Below are positions 45,103 through 57,338 of a DNA stretch of 64,000 nt, in pieces (position 1 is the stretch's first letter; each line of letters starts with the position of its first letter). The translations under genes and the position numbers were made by a program. The stretch comes from Marasmius tenuissimus. Taxonomy: Eukaryota > Basidiomycota > Agaricomycetes > Agaricales > Marasmiaceae. The notes beneath the pieces are model-generated. The model worked only from the letters and a program-made list of their open reading frames with translations, had not been told where the DNA came from and did not search any database. The stretch spans positions 558,001 to 622,000 of the forward strand of contig JAQOTA010000061.1 of assembly GCA_029532415.1 (NCBI GenBank), in the 5' to 3' direction.

Positions 45103-47132
45103 TTATTGGTCATGGATATGATAAACTGCAGGTGATGCTCCATCGCTGTTGCCATCAAAACCAACCTCCCCACTTCTGAATTCACGTTTGGGCGCTAGTG
45201 GTCCCATCATATTCGTCTGAGTCCGAGCTCCGGTGAGCTCGATGTTGGTAGAAATGATTCCGTCGCCGTTACGTCTAGTGTTGGTTAAGAAACGGGGTAT
45301 CATCCGACTCGCGGCGGTTCGACTGAGTGTTGAGCTACTTGTGGGCTCTGAGCCTTCGAGCCGAGAAAATTTCTTGAGGTTGAGGGTTATTCGGGACATC
45401 ATAGTAACCTGTAGTTAGTGAGCGGCTTGGGAAGATTGACGAGATCAGAATAACAAGTACCGTAATACTAGGATCAAAATAAGCGGTGACACTGTGAGCA
45501 TTGAACCACCGACGGACTTGAAAGAAAAGCTTACAGTAGTTGGAACCTTGAAGAACGAATAGCATTTCGAGTCAGTACTACAATCTTTAAGTGAGACAAA
45601 AAGAAGGGAAACCAACTGATTGGCCAGGTAGCTCGACACGTTCGGTGCGAGGGAGTTTGCCAGCGTTAAACCCAAAGCCGTCGTGAATATAACCCTATAG
45701 TTCCAAGATTGTACCACCCGCGATCACTCATTAGCATTGTCCGATCACCACTCGAAGAATAGTCAAGGAAGACGTACAGATAATACAATAACCCATCCTC
45801 AATCAACTTCCTTGCGATGTTAGATCGAGTCTCCCCCCGGATCATGGGGTAAGTCCTATAGATCGTGAGGCCAAATACGACTGTGTCGTACACGAGTTGT
45901 AACCAGACTGTTGAGGATACCAGAACGCCCTCAGCCGCTGATTTCGTGTCAAAAATAATCGTGCATGGTATCGCTATTGTGTAGCCCGTCAGTGGGAGGT
46001 ATCCTATCAGTATCGAGCAGAAATACTCACTAGGATCCACGCTGCGGATGGTTGCTATCGGGTATATGAATAGTAGGTTGGAACAATTAGTTATAACGAA
46101 GGTATTTTGAGGCGAGGTGAAAGCAATACCCTTTGTGAGCAGCCACACGTGGGTTGCAGACCACAGCGCCAGAAGGAAAACAACGACGAACACGACTTTG
46201 AGTTGGTTTCTATAAAGAGCATGTATTCTGGAGGAGGGTTGTGAGCTCGGTCAGTTTCGCTGATTCGCACTATTGACTTTGATACTGTGCTCGCCGTATT
46301 GACATCATGAGTCCAGCTGTTCCGAGACCAAGCAAAGTCAGGAAACCCTCGAAATGGAAGAATTGGCGACACCTGGCGGGATGGTTGAGCTGATTGATCG
46401 TATCGTGATTGCAAAAATCGTCACGAACATCTATGCAACCCGGATTAGACCATCAGGTATACAGATCCCCACGAAGATAGTTACTCACATGTTCATCCCA
46501 TGAGTCTAGGCCTGGGAAAGATACTGCCAATGTATTTTAGAATGTAACGATATTGCATGGAGATTCCGGGGGCCTACGGGATTGATGGGCGAAAAACCCC
46601 AGAGGTATTGCATAGCGGTTCTGGTATCCCAATGGTGAGTTATCCTGAAAAAGGTTACTCAGGCTATCCGACTGACCAGTAGAAACAGGAACATCACTGT
46701 CTCAGCGGCACGTCAATTACCAATGAAGAACGGAAAAAGGGAGAAGGTAGTACTGACGGGGTGTCTTCTTTCCCTGCCAGATATACTCGACCTGTAGATG
46801 AAGGCGTCAGAAGCGCTGTAGAACGCAACCACTATCCGCCTTGACTCGGTATGAAACTCACCTCCATAATAAATGTGTCGACGTGGTCCCAGAAGAGAAT
46901 CGCAAACCCAACAGTGCCAACGTACTGCGCACCAAAAACCGGTTCAGTGGTCTTCCTCGTTTACAAATCGTCTCAGAAGCTCGCCATTGACCAAATGCTA
47001 GAAAGCGAGAGCTTATCAGCAACACACAAAGCAGAACATGACGAGAGACGAAGAACGTCGTAACGACAACGAGGGCAACACCTACTATGTCTCTAGGCTG
47101 TCGCTCACGCTGGGCTCCGTGGGCGCTGACAT
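45103..47132 (-). CDS. DUF6533-type multi-span membrane protein (copy 1)
   Basis: Spliced minus-strand gene of a fungal multi-transmembrane family (function unknown). The N-terminal exon is uncertain (ATG 47132, MSAPTEPS). The next exon reads YVGTVGFAILFWDHVDTFIM, then VEYIWQGKKTP, MFLFLL and NRYAIPLGFF, the usual DUF6533 order. CRQFFHFEGFLTLLGLG and RIHALYRNQLKVVFVVVFLL follow. Later spans are CTIIFDTKSAAEGVL and LVYDTVVFGLTIYRTYP. The cytosolic tail starts VTMMSRITLNLKKFSRLE and ends HIHDQ at 45103. Introns are about 50-70 bp with GTRNGT/AG sites. No lesion was seen. A paralogue lies at 61641-63773 and shares the IYRTYP and MSRITLNLKKFSR segments. Confidence 0.72.
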
Positions 47133-48753
47133 CACGTCTCGGGTTCGTCGTTACTAGGTAAAGAGATGGAGGGAGAGCTTCCGAGGCCACATAGAACCTC
47201 TGGGGCAACCTTTATATCGAGAGTCTCCATCAGCTTCGGGTGCGTTTCCTGCGTACAAAGTTTGATTTTCGGAGACAGGATAGCCCAAAAACGACGGGAA
47301 CAACATGACACCAACGCTCGGTGATCGATCAAAACATATAGTCGCGCAAGATAGTCACACCATCCAGACTGATGCTTATCACTGGGCTTAGGACAAGCCC
47401 GCAGTAAGTGTGCGCGACAACCAATGTTCATGAGCTCAGTAAGTGGTGGATGTCAAGGCCTGTCAGTTCCTCGAGAGTGAGCTTAGGGGTACTAGCTCAC
47501 CACTGAGTCCATATTGTGATCAATCTTTCACTTCCAACCGAGGTATTCAACACAATTCGGATACAATACTAGCTTGTTGAGGCAACTTCGGTGTCGTGCG
47601 AGCTTCACCCACAGATATGTGTCTGCAGGACTGATTTAGAGTGATCATTGACCCTGATTGTGTTCGTTGGATTTGCGCGACTTGATCTTATGTAGTTGAA
47701 GCCTGAGGAAAGACTTCGATTCGGGGAGGGTACGGTCTTTTCGTCAGGAAGAGGTCGAAAAGTATGATTTTGGATACCTGCCTCCTTCAAAAGACAAGTA
47801 CTGGCCGGGCTTTTGGAAACAGCAGAAGCTTCGCGTGTCGAAATCTGGTCTGAGGCCTTACCGTCCCGGCTGCAGATACTCCATCCCGGTTACAAATAGC
47901 TCATACCAGCTGTATATGTTCCATCAGATCAAAGACTCATCTATAACACTGCTTGTACTGGTGACCTTTCGGCTTTGCCGAATCCCTATACCTTCGAACG
48001 AAAAGACTAAAATTGGGATCCTTGTGGATTCTAGCTCCCTCTTGAGAGTGCGATGAGATCTGAGATCAAAATTCGCTCGACAGAGGCATAGATATCACTC
48101 GCGTCCATTTAAAGCGGAATGAGAACGACATACCTTTGCCAACCGTTCCAGTCATGACTCATGGTGGTTCAAGCTCATCATAACAGGGCCGGCCAGCGGA
48201 CCGTGAAAGAAGGACTCGGAGTTTGCCGAAAGCTGACAATTCGGCGCCTCAGTCTGAACTGCTCACGGGACATCTTTCCCGATGCGTATCGCGCTTCGTT
48301 GCCTCACTTAGGTCCCAATTCAACACGGCAAGAAGTAGCTGGGCGCATGTCTCAGAAAGGGACATTGATAACGGATCGTTATTGTCTCTTGAACGAATTA
48401 TCCACAGCTAGATACAAATTATCGGCTTTCATATTCAAGTCTGACTTACTCAAAAGAGAACAACCATTCGTTGTCCTCGTTGTGTAGTTAGATAACAACA
48501 AGAAATGAGGAGACCTGTCCAAAGACACGTTGCCTCCTATTGATTTTTCGGATCGATTCTCTCACACTCCCCTCTCTGGTGTGTGTCCATACCGTGAGTG
48601 ACTGTTGTTCTCAGGCTGTCGTGCATAGCCTAATCCTTATTCATCCTTTATAACTCGGGATTCGATGCTGTGGCGAGTGTGTATTTCTTCGCCGCCCTTG
48701 CAAGCTTCGGGGATCTATACCTACCAGGACAACTCCATCCCCAAACCGCTGAC
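47133..48753. other. Divergent intergenic region
   Basis: Lies between two divergent genes (45103-47132 minus and 48754-50332 plus), so it should hold both promoters. No gene was recognised. It includes the second copy of a dispersed repeat (48157-48230). Confidence 0.4.
48157..48230 (+). repeat. Dispersed repeat, copy 2
   Basis: Matches 38869-38944 from ACTCATGGTGG to ACTCGGAGTTTGCCGAA with scattered differences and small gaps. Confidence 0.6.
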
Positions 48754-50332
48754 ATGCGATCGGTTCCAATCCTAGACTTGAAACGCAAACGCTCGGTAGA
48801 CGACGAGATCGAGAAGAAGTGGGTAGAAGAGAGGGCGGCGAGACATGTACGTCCACGTAAAGGGGAGGAGTTTGCTTTCTGGGAAAGGCCTGAAGTGATA
48901 TCGACACTTCGAACTCGCGGATATATGCTCCACCCAAGCACAGAGGCCCAGGAGAGCGAAATCGATGACTCAGAAGACTTCAAGGAGAAATCTGCGCCAC
49001 AGGAAGCGAGCCCCGTATCATCGGTGACTGATCATTTTCTACGAGTTTCTTTTCACCTCTGACTCTGAGCGAAGAGCCCGGATCTTCACTTCTGCTTACA
49101 ACAAGGAAGAGATGACAAGTTGATACCAGTGATGCTAAAACGGATCTCTTATCGTGATTCGCCTGGTCTCAATGAGCTCCGAATCGCTAGTTATTTCGGG
49201 TCTGCAATACCACGGACAAGGGTCAACGGTTGCGTACCTGTATATGAGGTTCTCAAAGTTGAGGAGGTGAATGAACGAACCCAAGACGCTATTCAAGTAA
49301 TGGTCATGCCCTACCTTCGCCCATTTGATGATCCGCAGTTCGATAGAGTGGGTGAGGTGATGGAATGTTTTAGGCAGGTAATCGAGGGACTTGAGTATCT
49401 TCACCGGCGTTTCGTTGCGCATCGGTACGTCTTTCATGGATTCTGAACTTCTAAAATTGCGCGACGGCACTCAACAGATTGTTTTTTCTCCGATAGAAAC
49501 ATAACCAAGCGGAGTATCATGATGGATCATTCCGGATTATACGCTTCCGACACCACCTTCCATCCCATCCACATCAGCAAAACTCTCGATCTCAAGCACG
49601 ATGTGCATCCTTTATGCATTCGCACGGAGTCAAAGCTCCCTGTCCGTTACTTCATAATCGACTTTTCTCGTGCGAAGGCCTATGATCCTAGGACCTTCGA
49701 TGGGCCTCCACTCGAACCGATTGGGGATACGGAGAGAGTGTTCCAACTGCCAGAGTACCGAATTGGGCTACATAAATATAACCCCTTTGCAGTAGACGTA
49801 TACCGGTTGGGCTTGGTGATGAGGACACATATTGAGAGTTACCCCGACGTAAGGAGTCCCCCGATCTCCATATTGACTTATTCACCCTGATTGACAGTTA
49901 TTGTAGGAATTTAGGAGACGCTTTGAGTTTCTGGAGCCTCTTCTGGATGAGATGACATCTCGATTTTCTTGGGAACGGCCTCCAATGAACGAGGTAAAGC
50001 TGGCGTTTGGTCGATTGATCGAGTCGAGATTAGTAGATCAGCTACATGCGCCTCTAAGTGGCTCGGGTCCAGAGAAGTGGAAACGTTGGATCTCAAATAC
50101 GCTCTCTGGGGTAAATCCTGTGGCGAAGGTGATATTGGAGGATCCGGTGCTGAATAGGGATAGCGATGCGGGCAGAAATAAGGAGGCGTTGGACGTGTTT
50201 TATGGCCGAGCAAGGAAACGCGGTATGGACATGACGGATATCGCGGCAAGATGGAAGAAAATAGTCCAAGACAGTGATGTGGTACCGGAAAAGTATGAGT
50301 TTGACGAAGAGAACATGAGGTTCCAGTACTAG
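48754..50332 (+). CDS. Agaricomycete protein kinase-like protein, probable pseudokinase
   Basis: Start chosen at ATG 48754 (MRSVPILDLK). Exons: 48754 to about 49016, about 49076-49424, 49497-49848 and 49907-50332; the last two introns (72 and 58 bp) have clear GT..AG ends in frame. The N-terminal FWERPEVISTLRTRGYMLHP matches a kinase-like family abundant in Agaricomycetes (recalled). In the kinase part, VMLKR supplies the usual lysine and VMPYLRPFDDP is the hinge region. The catalytic loop reads VAHRNITKRSIMMD (HRN instead of HRD), and the metal-binding motif reads IIDFSRAK (DFS instead of DFG). Then come NPFAVDVYRLG and a C-terminal extension. The missing catalytic aspartate suggests little or no phosphotransfer. 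The frame is open to the end, so the gene may be functional in another role. Confidence 0.7.
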
Positions 50333-50581
50333 GTACGGTCGCTCCGTCAAGTTGTTTTTATTCCCACGAGACATGTACATTCAAAAGGTCCATCCTATCA
50401 AGTGCTTCTCTGCCAGAATCTTGATATCTACCCGTTTTCCAATATTCCGCAGCATGCTAACACATTCGGGACTCCGAAGGATGTCTAGGTCCACTGGATC
50501 GCCAAGCTCGAGACGGAGAACTCTCGGCATGAGCCACGATCCTGACGTAGATTTTTGAACCATCGTCAAGAACGGGAGTAT

Positions 50582-52205
50582 CTAGTTGTACCCTGAAGTC
50601 GGGACCATATACTGATGATCTTCATCTGTAGCGTTCTCCCCTTTCCCACTCATCCAAGGCTCGTCCTCCAGCAAGCGCTCAGAAACATCCTTCAAGTCAT
50701 TCCCGTAGGAAGAATACGGGTCAGTAATGACGACTCCAACCCCAATGTCCAACAACTCTAGCCCACGCACCGCTGCTCCTGAATTTGACCCAAACATAGC
50801 CTCCCAATCTACCATCGATAGACACTGGCCCTCAGCGGCTCTGAACCTAATCTTCCGAAGCTCAACTCCCGTTTGAGACAGGGAGTTCAATACCCTGCAT
50901 ATCGACCGTCCAGCTATCCTTGCTCTTCGATGTGGGATGCGGAACTCCAGTGAGCGAAGGGCCTGGTTTTCTATAGTTATGGAACGAAATGTGACTTCGT
51001 GGATGGCGTGATCCCGATAACCGCTGTCCGATGCTCCCAGGCCAGTAGGAGGCTCGGGGGTCGTTAAACATAGGTGTCGGGGGCGCGGGAGAAGCGTCGG
51101 TGTTGGCGTGTAGTGACCTGGTGAGCGAGTTGCTTCATTGAGGGCGTTGTAGAACGCAGATAAAGCGCCTGTATCAATTTGTAGGGAGGTGAGATTGCGT
51201 GATACTGATACGTAGCGGGGGAGCGGACTCGGGAGACTGGCGTTGCGCAATGATTCTGAGTCTAGTATCCGAGCGCCCTGAAGCTTAAGATGGGTGATAC
51301 GAGCGAGTGGTAAGGCGATCACTCGTTCTGATGACACCGGAAGGATACCCTTCGGAGGACGGGTGCAACAGTAGACGGGATTTGAATGGTTTGAACATTT
51401 ATACCCCTCGATGCGCCGAGATGCCGAGGTTGAGAGTGGAAGGAGCCGAAGTTTCTGATGTATGAATTCCAATCGTCACTTGTGTAACATATCTCCACGC
51501 CCAAACTCTCAAGAAGCGGCAGGTTGAGGATCAATAGGTTGAGTGTGGTGGGAATATCCGCCTTGCGGACCGTGAGGTGCACGTCCCGCCATTGAGCGAA
51601 ATGCTGTATGATATTTCGTAGCCACTTGTTAGGTATGGGAAGTGGCTGGTTTTTTGCGTTCGATGCCATAGGTCTCGAGACGGAGATGGAAAGAAGGTGA
51701 TTCCTCGATAGTTTTAATGTCATATCCAACAGCTCCCCTTCAAAACGACGATAATCTGCATTTATCATCCTCCTTCCTACGATTCTGAGACCATCGAGCC
51801 AGAAATCATCCGCATACTCTGGGCCCAGCTGACCGAATACAGCCATGAGCATACATCTTATGGACGCATATCCATACTTCAATGTCCTAGCTAGCACGGG
51901 TACAGTGTCAAATCCAACCGTCCCAAGTTCTATCAAATCCCTTCTTAAAACGATTCGAGACCAGATCCCCGCAAACGACAACTGGAACATGAGTGTTTTT
52001 GCCCATTGCAAGCATACCGTGGATAAAGTCCATCCGACTGACAGGCAGGAAGGCGTTCTGTCGAGTTTATCGACCCATTCCAAGATGCGAAGGGGGAGCT
52101 CGGGAGGGAATTGATGGGACTCGGTGGCTTGGAGTGGCCTGAACTCGTATTGTGTTCGAATAACGTGGTGACGGTAATGCTGTCAGGGCAAGGAATCTGG
52201 GGCAT
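50582..52205 (-). pseudogene. F-box protein gene with two frameshifts
   Basis: The minus-strand ATG at 52205 opens MPQIPCPDS and runs to INSLPS. The F-box itself (PPELPLRILEWVDKL, then VCLQWAKTLMFQLSFAGIWS) continues in a frame shifted by one base near 52100. The long middle part (LKYGYASIRCML, DVHLTVRKADIPTTLNLL, LPLLESLGVEI) runs to VLRRVSFRCHQNE and a stop at 51319. The leucine-rich C-terminal part resumes in another frame (ERVIALPLARITHLKLQG ... GLELLDIGVGVV) and ends at 50582. Agaricomycete F-box proteins have this layout (adaptors for SCF ubiquitin ligases). The two single-base shifts break it, unless they are sequencing errors. Confidence 0.65.
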
Positions 52206-52893
52206 GGAAGGATGAGCTTGGATGAGAAGTGGATGTGGTGAGTATCGAGGGACTCGGAGTGAGTTTTGAGAAAGTTGGGAATAAATTGGACCCGAGTCAT
52301 GCTATACATTGACAGATCAGAATTCATCGAATCAAACAGATGTGAATCAATCAGCATGCTGCGGGGCGCCCACCGTTAGGCAACGCGCTGCTGTGAATGA
52401 GATCTGTCAGGACAAGTGCTTCGGAACTGGACCAGAGCAAGATTTTTGAAGGCCGCGCAGGAAAAAATCTGTAGTTTGTTCTCGGATCAGAAGGGCGATA
52501 GAAAGTCAAAGTAGTAAACAGCATACTCAATGTCATCTTGGCACTTTGTACACTCATGGGACTGGGTGATGTATATCAAGATACTGACGCACAAGCACTG
52601 TGGTCCGTAAAACATGGGACCAAGAGAGACGAACGATCATATTGATATTGTATCTATGATCTATGGGTGTACCTCTTGTTTTCCTTGATGCAAGTCGAAC
52701 CCTGAAACGTGAAGCGATTAGTAGTTTGGGATCACCGAGGTTGTAAAGAGTCACCTATTTTCTGTGCTTCAAGGCGTCGAAAAACCTGCGAGATGACTAT
52801 CATCACGGAAGATGGCAAGTCACCGCCATCGGGGCCGTGGAAAAGAATCAAGCATTTTCTCATCACGTGGCAAAGTCACGTCCAACACGCTGG
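52206..52893. other. No gene recognised
   Basis: Only short frames. It probably includes the former promoter of the F-box gene. Confidence 0.4.
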
Positions 52894-53377
52894 CACAGCT
52901 GGGCGTGAACATTATTTTTGCATGAAGATATGCCAGAAAAATATGACGCCTCACAGTTCAACACATATTTGGACTGGAAATAGTCGAAACTGAATTGAAT
53001 TCCGCATATTTGGCTCAAAAATACTCACCGGAAAGGTAAGGCGTCATATTTCTGCTCCATATTCCACATCAAAATAGGTTTTTGCCCCAGCTGTGTAATG
53101 GTGCCACTCAGCCACTCAGCGAGTCTCCCACGGTTGGCACGGCGGCACTACGGCAGCTGACTTAGAAGGGTTGACACAGCTGGGGCAAAAACCTATTTCG
53201 TTGCGGAAATTGAAGCAGAAATATGACGCCTGACCTTTGTGGTGAGTATTTTTATGCCAAATATGCGGAATCCAATTCAATTCCGACTATTTCCAGCCCA
53301 AATATGTGGTGAACTGTGAGGCGTCATATTGTTCTGGCATATTTCCGTGCAGGAATGATGTTCACGCCCAGCTGTGT
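52894..53377. mobile_element. Inverted pair of MITEs forming a 484-bp foldback
   Basis: Left arm 52894-53096 and right arm 53174-53377 are near-identical inverted copies around a 77-bp middle. Each arm on its own starts (A)CACAGCTGGG and ends CCCAGCTGTG, so each is a complete short TIR unit of about 203 bp. A single internally deleted unit is at 754-895. No coding capacity. Confidence 0.82.
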
Positions 53378-53643
53378 GGATCACGCTGGATCTCGCGGGA
53401 TATGCTAAATCTGCCACTGGCAGGCTACGGTCCTTGTCCAACAGTCCAACGTCGCAACAATTCCGGCTCGTATCCCATCCTCGTATACGTTACATGTGGC
53501 CGAAATTCTCTATGTTACTATCCTGTTACTATCGAATCGACATGGAAGTTATAACGCGGTATGATAAGCGCAAGAAGGGCCAAAGGGGAACGGAAAAGAC
53601 ACAAAAATAAATACATAATGTCTTTACTCGTAATACATTCAAA

Positions 53644-56600
53644 TCATGTGTACTGAGGTGGCGACTCGTACATCGTCCTCGATTGCATCTCCTCAATGTC
53701 CCGCCTGAGATACACTAATTCACGATGAAGGTGAAAAATTTCCGAGGATTCACCACGAACCAGGGTTGAGGTTGGTAAGATATCGCGGCCCGCAATGTTC
53801 CCTGGAGGAGGATTACCACGGAGATGTGCAAGGTTGGATCTCTGGGGGGGAGGAGGTGCTTGTTGAGCCCTGCGGCCCGAATCGTGCGATTGGAATTGTG
53901 ACGTTATTTTTGCTTGTCCACCAGAGCTACTGTCTAGCTCACCTACACCGTCATGGCGGTTGAAAGAGATCTGGTTCTCCGATCCCGGCGAGGGATCGGC
54001 GAGAAGGAGAGCGGTACTCGACTCGGGGAGTTGACTTGCAAGGGAATTGCTGGGAAGATGACCGGAGTGGCTACCTCCACGGATGAACGGCGTAGCAAGG
54101 AGTCCTTGACGTTCTCTATATCTGTGAGGCTGCGTGGTTCTTCTACGTCGGTTGCAAAACAACACTCCAAGCAGCACAAACGCAAGAACCGCGAGGCCGC
54201 CGACAATTCCACCAATGATTGCTCCGGTATTCATTTTCCGATCACTATATCCAGATAGTCCCGGAAGTCTACTTTCCAGACTTGAATACCGGGAAGGTTT
54301 AGTGCAATGCACAAAGGGTTACCAAAAACTTACTTCATCGCGAGGAGACCATATACGGCTCCTTGTGCGGGACTAATGTAAAATTCAGTGACGAGATTGT
54401 AGGAACAAAAACAATGTAGTAGTGTTCACCTGGCTCTTCCCGATCTCACCTTCCCATCTTGCGAGTTATACGATGTAGCAAATGCGGCAGCATTGGGAAA
54501 ATCGACAGCCTTTTGATGAACGCTCTTGATGAGAGCATCTCTAACTCCAGCATTGTTCGTCGTAGCTGCGGTAAGCATTGTCCATTCTAGATAGACAAAT
54601 AATGACCGGCTCATCATGTTACGTGTATGTCTTGAAGCGAAATGACTGAGTCCTCACGGGATTTTACTTCGCCTCCAGCTTTACCATCGAATGGAAACCC
54701 AAATTTGTCACCTTCCACCCATCAACGTTCAACCCGAATGAGCTCACAGATTAGAGAGGCTTTGCTCACTTGAAAGTGCCAGACCGGTATAGAACTCGTC
54801 TTGGGCATGATAAATCTACGAAATAATAAAATTAGCATCAAATCTTGATGGCCAAAGAGCATAGGAACAGTCACACTTACATCGTCGCTGACTAGGTTCA
54901 TCCCCAAAAGCTTGTCAGCATAGAGGTTATGGGTCAAACCCCAGGAATCCGATGCCCCGTATGTTGAGGTAAGGTGTCCGATCGAGAAAGCCTGTGTTCT
55001 CCAGCTTTCTACCCATAACGAAGCTTGATTCTAGAGGCACAAACAGCATTCAATTCCCGAGGGTACCCATTAACCAGCAAGGTCCACACCTGATACTTTG
55101 AAGCATCGTCACCCTTGCCAATTGCATTGCTGATTTCAGCCATCGAGCGAACCCCGATAATGGCTTTAATAGCAAGATTCGTCGAGTTATTCATATCCAG
55201 TCCGTCAGCGGCTTGACTGAAGTACAAGCACATTAATGATAAGCTGATCCCATTAGAGAAGTAGGCGAGATATTGGCAAACTCACGTTCCACTAGGATTG
55301 ACGGCGTTCGACGAAATCAGGTACTCGGCCCACTTTTGTAATGTTGGATACTAGGATAGCGTAGGTTAGGGTCTTTCAGCAACTCGTTCGGACGAAAATG
55401 GTCGGAAATGACATACGTATATAGATAGTAACCCTCGTTGACCGCTGAATCGGGCATGAGCCCATGTCATGATGAGCATGGCAGACGTATCTGTAGCGAG
55501 CTGGGATAAGAAGTTACTTATTTATTGTGCATGAGGATGAGATTTACCGTCAATGGACCGTGTATCATTAGCGGCTAGTTCTCCTCCAGTCACAGGATAT
55601 GAAGACCCTGTGATACGGAGACATGTTTAGGCAGTGGCTTGACAAAATTCGGTCAATTGACAACATACCGAGATCCGATGCGGCGTAAGAGTTGTTGTAG
55701 CGAGATGACGATTGGTACTGGAGAAGGGGTTCCAAGAGATATCGACACCAGGTCGAGTTGATATACAGAAATGCGGGGAATGAGGCATAAAGAGTCTCGA
55801 CAGGATCAACCCGACTAATTGACAGTGAGAACCTTAGACAGCAGCGAGTCGATGAAAACTCACGTTGAGGATCCTACATCCTTCATGAACATGTAGATGC
55901 TGTCGGGAGACGGCCCAACCACTGTTTCCACTCCGGCAAATGTTTGTCGTGTCGCGAGCGAGACCAAATCACTATATAAGGGCGAGACCTTCAATGCCTC
56001 AGTTTGGATCCTTTCGTCTAGCTTGACAGCTCGGCTTTTCGCGTGATCAGCATCTGTCAAAAATGCTCGAAGCTAGAAGGAGTTCAGAAGTTGGAGATAA
56101 GACAGAAACTTTGAGCATACACCATCATCCACCGACTTGTACCTTGTGGTCCAGTACGGGCGAAGATCAGGGCCACTACTTCCGATCACTGGTCCAGTAA
56201 TGGGATCACGAGTCAAGCCAACAGCGTAGACAATGGATTTCGTGCCAGTGACAGGGCCCAGATCGTGCGAAAACGCAAACCTCGGCCAGTTCCTGCAATA
56301 GCAGTTTAGTCAGCTCTCTACATGCTAAAATCGACTTGTATGTGTATGACGGACTCTCTGATGTTTCGAAATGTTGTATCCTTTGTGTTGTTGAGGGATC
56401 CGTGAGTCCAAAACCAACCGCGAAGAGGACGTCCTCCAGTTTGCCAGGTCACGCCATCGCCCTGTCCGCAAAATATCAGAAATGCGAGCGAAACGGAGAT
56501 TTGAACGAAGCAATCCTTACTGAAATTGTAGCGTGATAGAGTACCGCATCATCCGGCATTTCATTGGACTCTCCCAGTGTACCTCTTGGGGACAATTGGG

Positions 56601-57338
56601 CAGTGTGGGTTATGATTGGGCTTGTCGAAGTGTCCCACTGAATCCGGTTGTCGCTCGAGGACGACAGCCATTCTAAAGGCCTATCAGAATCACGTAGCGA
56701 AAACCGGATACTATTCATCCCACCTCCAGTCAAATCCGAGTACACCTGAACGTGAGGAGCTGCCCCGTTGAGGCCGGAAGCAACATCCACAAAAACATAA
56801 CTGAATGGGAATGATTGAAGAACGACATCGTCGGGCTGATATTCAAAGGATATTATCAGATTCTCGAAGACAGTAAATATGCGCACATTCCTGACCTCAA
56901 TAGGACTCAGAAACGTAACATTGAACCGAACAGTGCCTGCGGTCATGACATAAACCGTACGAGTGGGGGTAATGAGAAGATCGCTGAGAGTTGCTCTGTC
57001 GTGCTTCTGTCCCTCTGTCCAGTTGAGTGGATGTCCTTTCATTGTCCCGCCGAGCCACTCGTAGACGTCGTTGTCTACGCGAATAAACCCAGCCCACCCG
57101 AGTAACTACACAAATGTCAGCAGACTGTCCAAGCCATAAATCTAAAAACGGCACATACACGATTTCCAGTCCAAAAAGTCGGGTAGCGATTGGGTTTCGA
57201 ATTTTCTGAAGTAAGGTTTGCCCATGCATTGAGATATGGCGAGCGAACGATGATAGGTGCTAACGAAGGGCTAAATGCCTTTGCTGTGATTACAATTGCG
57301 AAGGCAAAAACCAGGACGAAGGCTGTTGAGAGGTGCAT
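53644..57338 (-). CDS. Glutaminase A-like enzyme with C-terminal membrane anchor (copy B)
   Basis: Minus-strand gene of about 14 exons with a continuous reading through all of them. Exon 1 (57338-57159) gives MHLSTAFVLVFAFAIVITAK, a good signal peptide, then RSPYLNAWANL and PTFWTGN. Exons 2-4 start at 57105, 56835 and 56461: WAGFIRVDNDVYEWLGG, ITPTRTVYVMTAG, FPFSYVFVDVASG, GDGVTWQTGGRPLRGWFW. Later exons carry NWPRFAFSHDLGPV, LVSLATRQTFAGVETV, PVETLYASFPAFLYIN, MLIMTWAHARFSGQ, NLAIKAIIGVRSMAEI, GLTHNLYADKLLGMNLV and TSYNSQDGK. This is the order of fungal GtaA-type glutaminases (DUF4965/DUF1793 type, recalled). Unusually, it continues into a transmembrane helix (GAIIGGIVGGLAVLAFVLLG), an RRRR stop-transfer and a 165-residue cytosolic tail ending in a short coiled coil (LHRELVYLRRDIEEMQSR). 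Likely a cell-surface protein with the catalytic part outside. Substrate is inferred. Confidence 0.78.
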
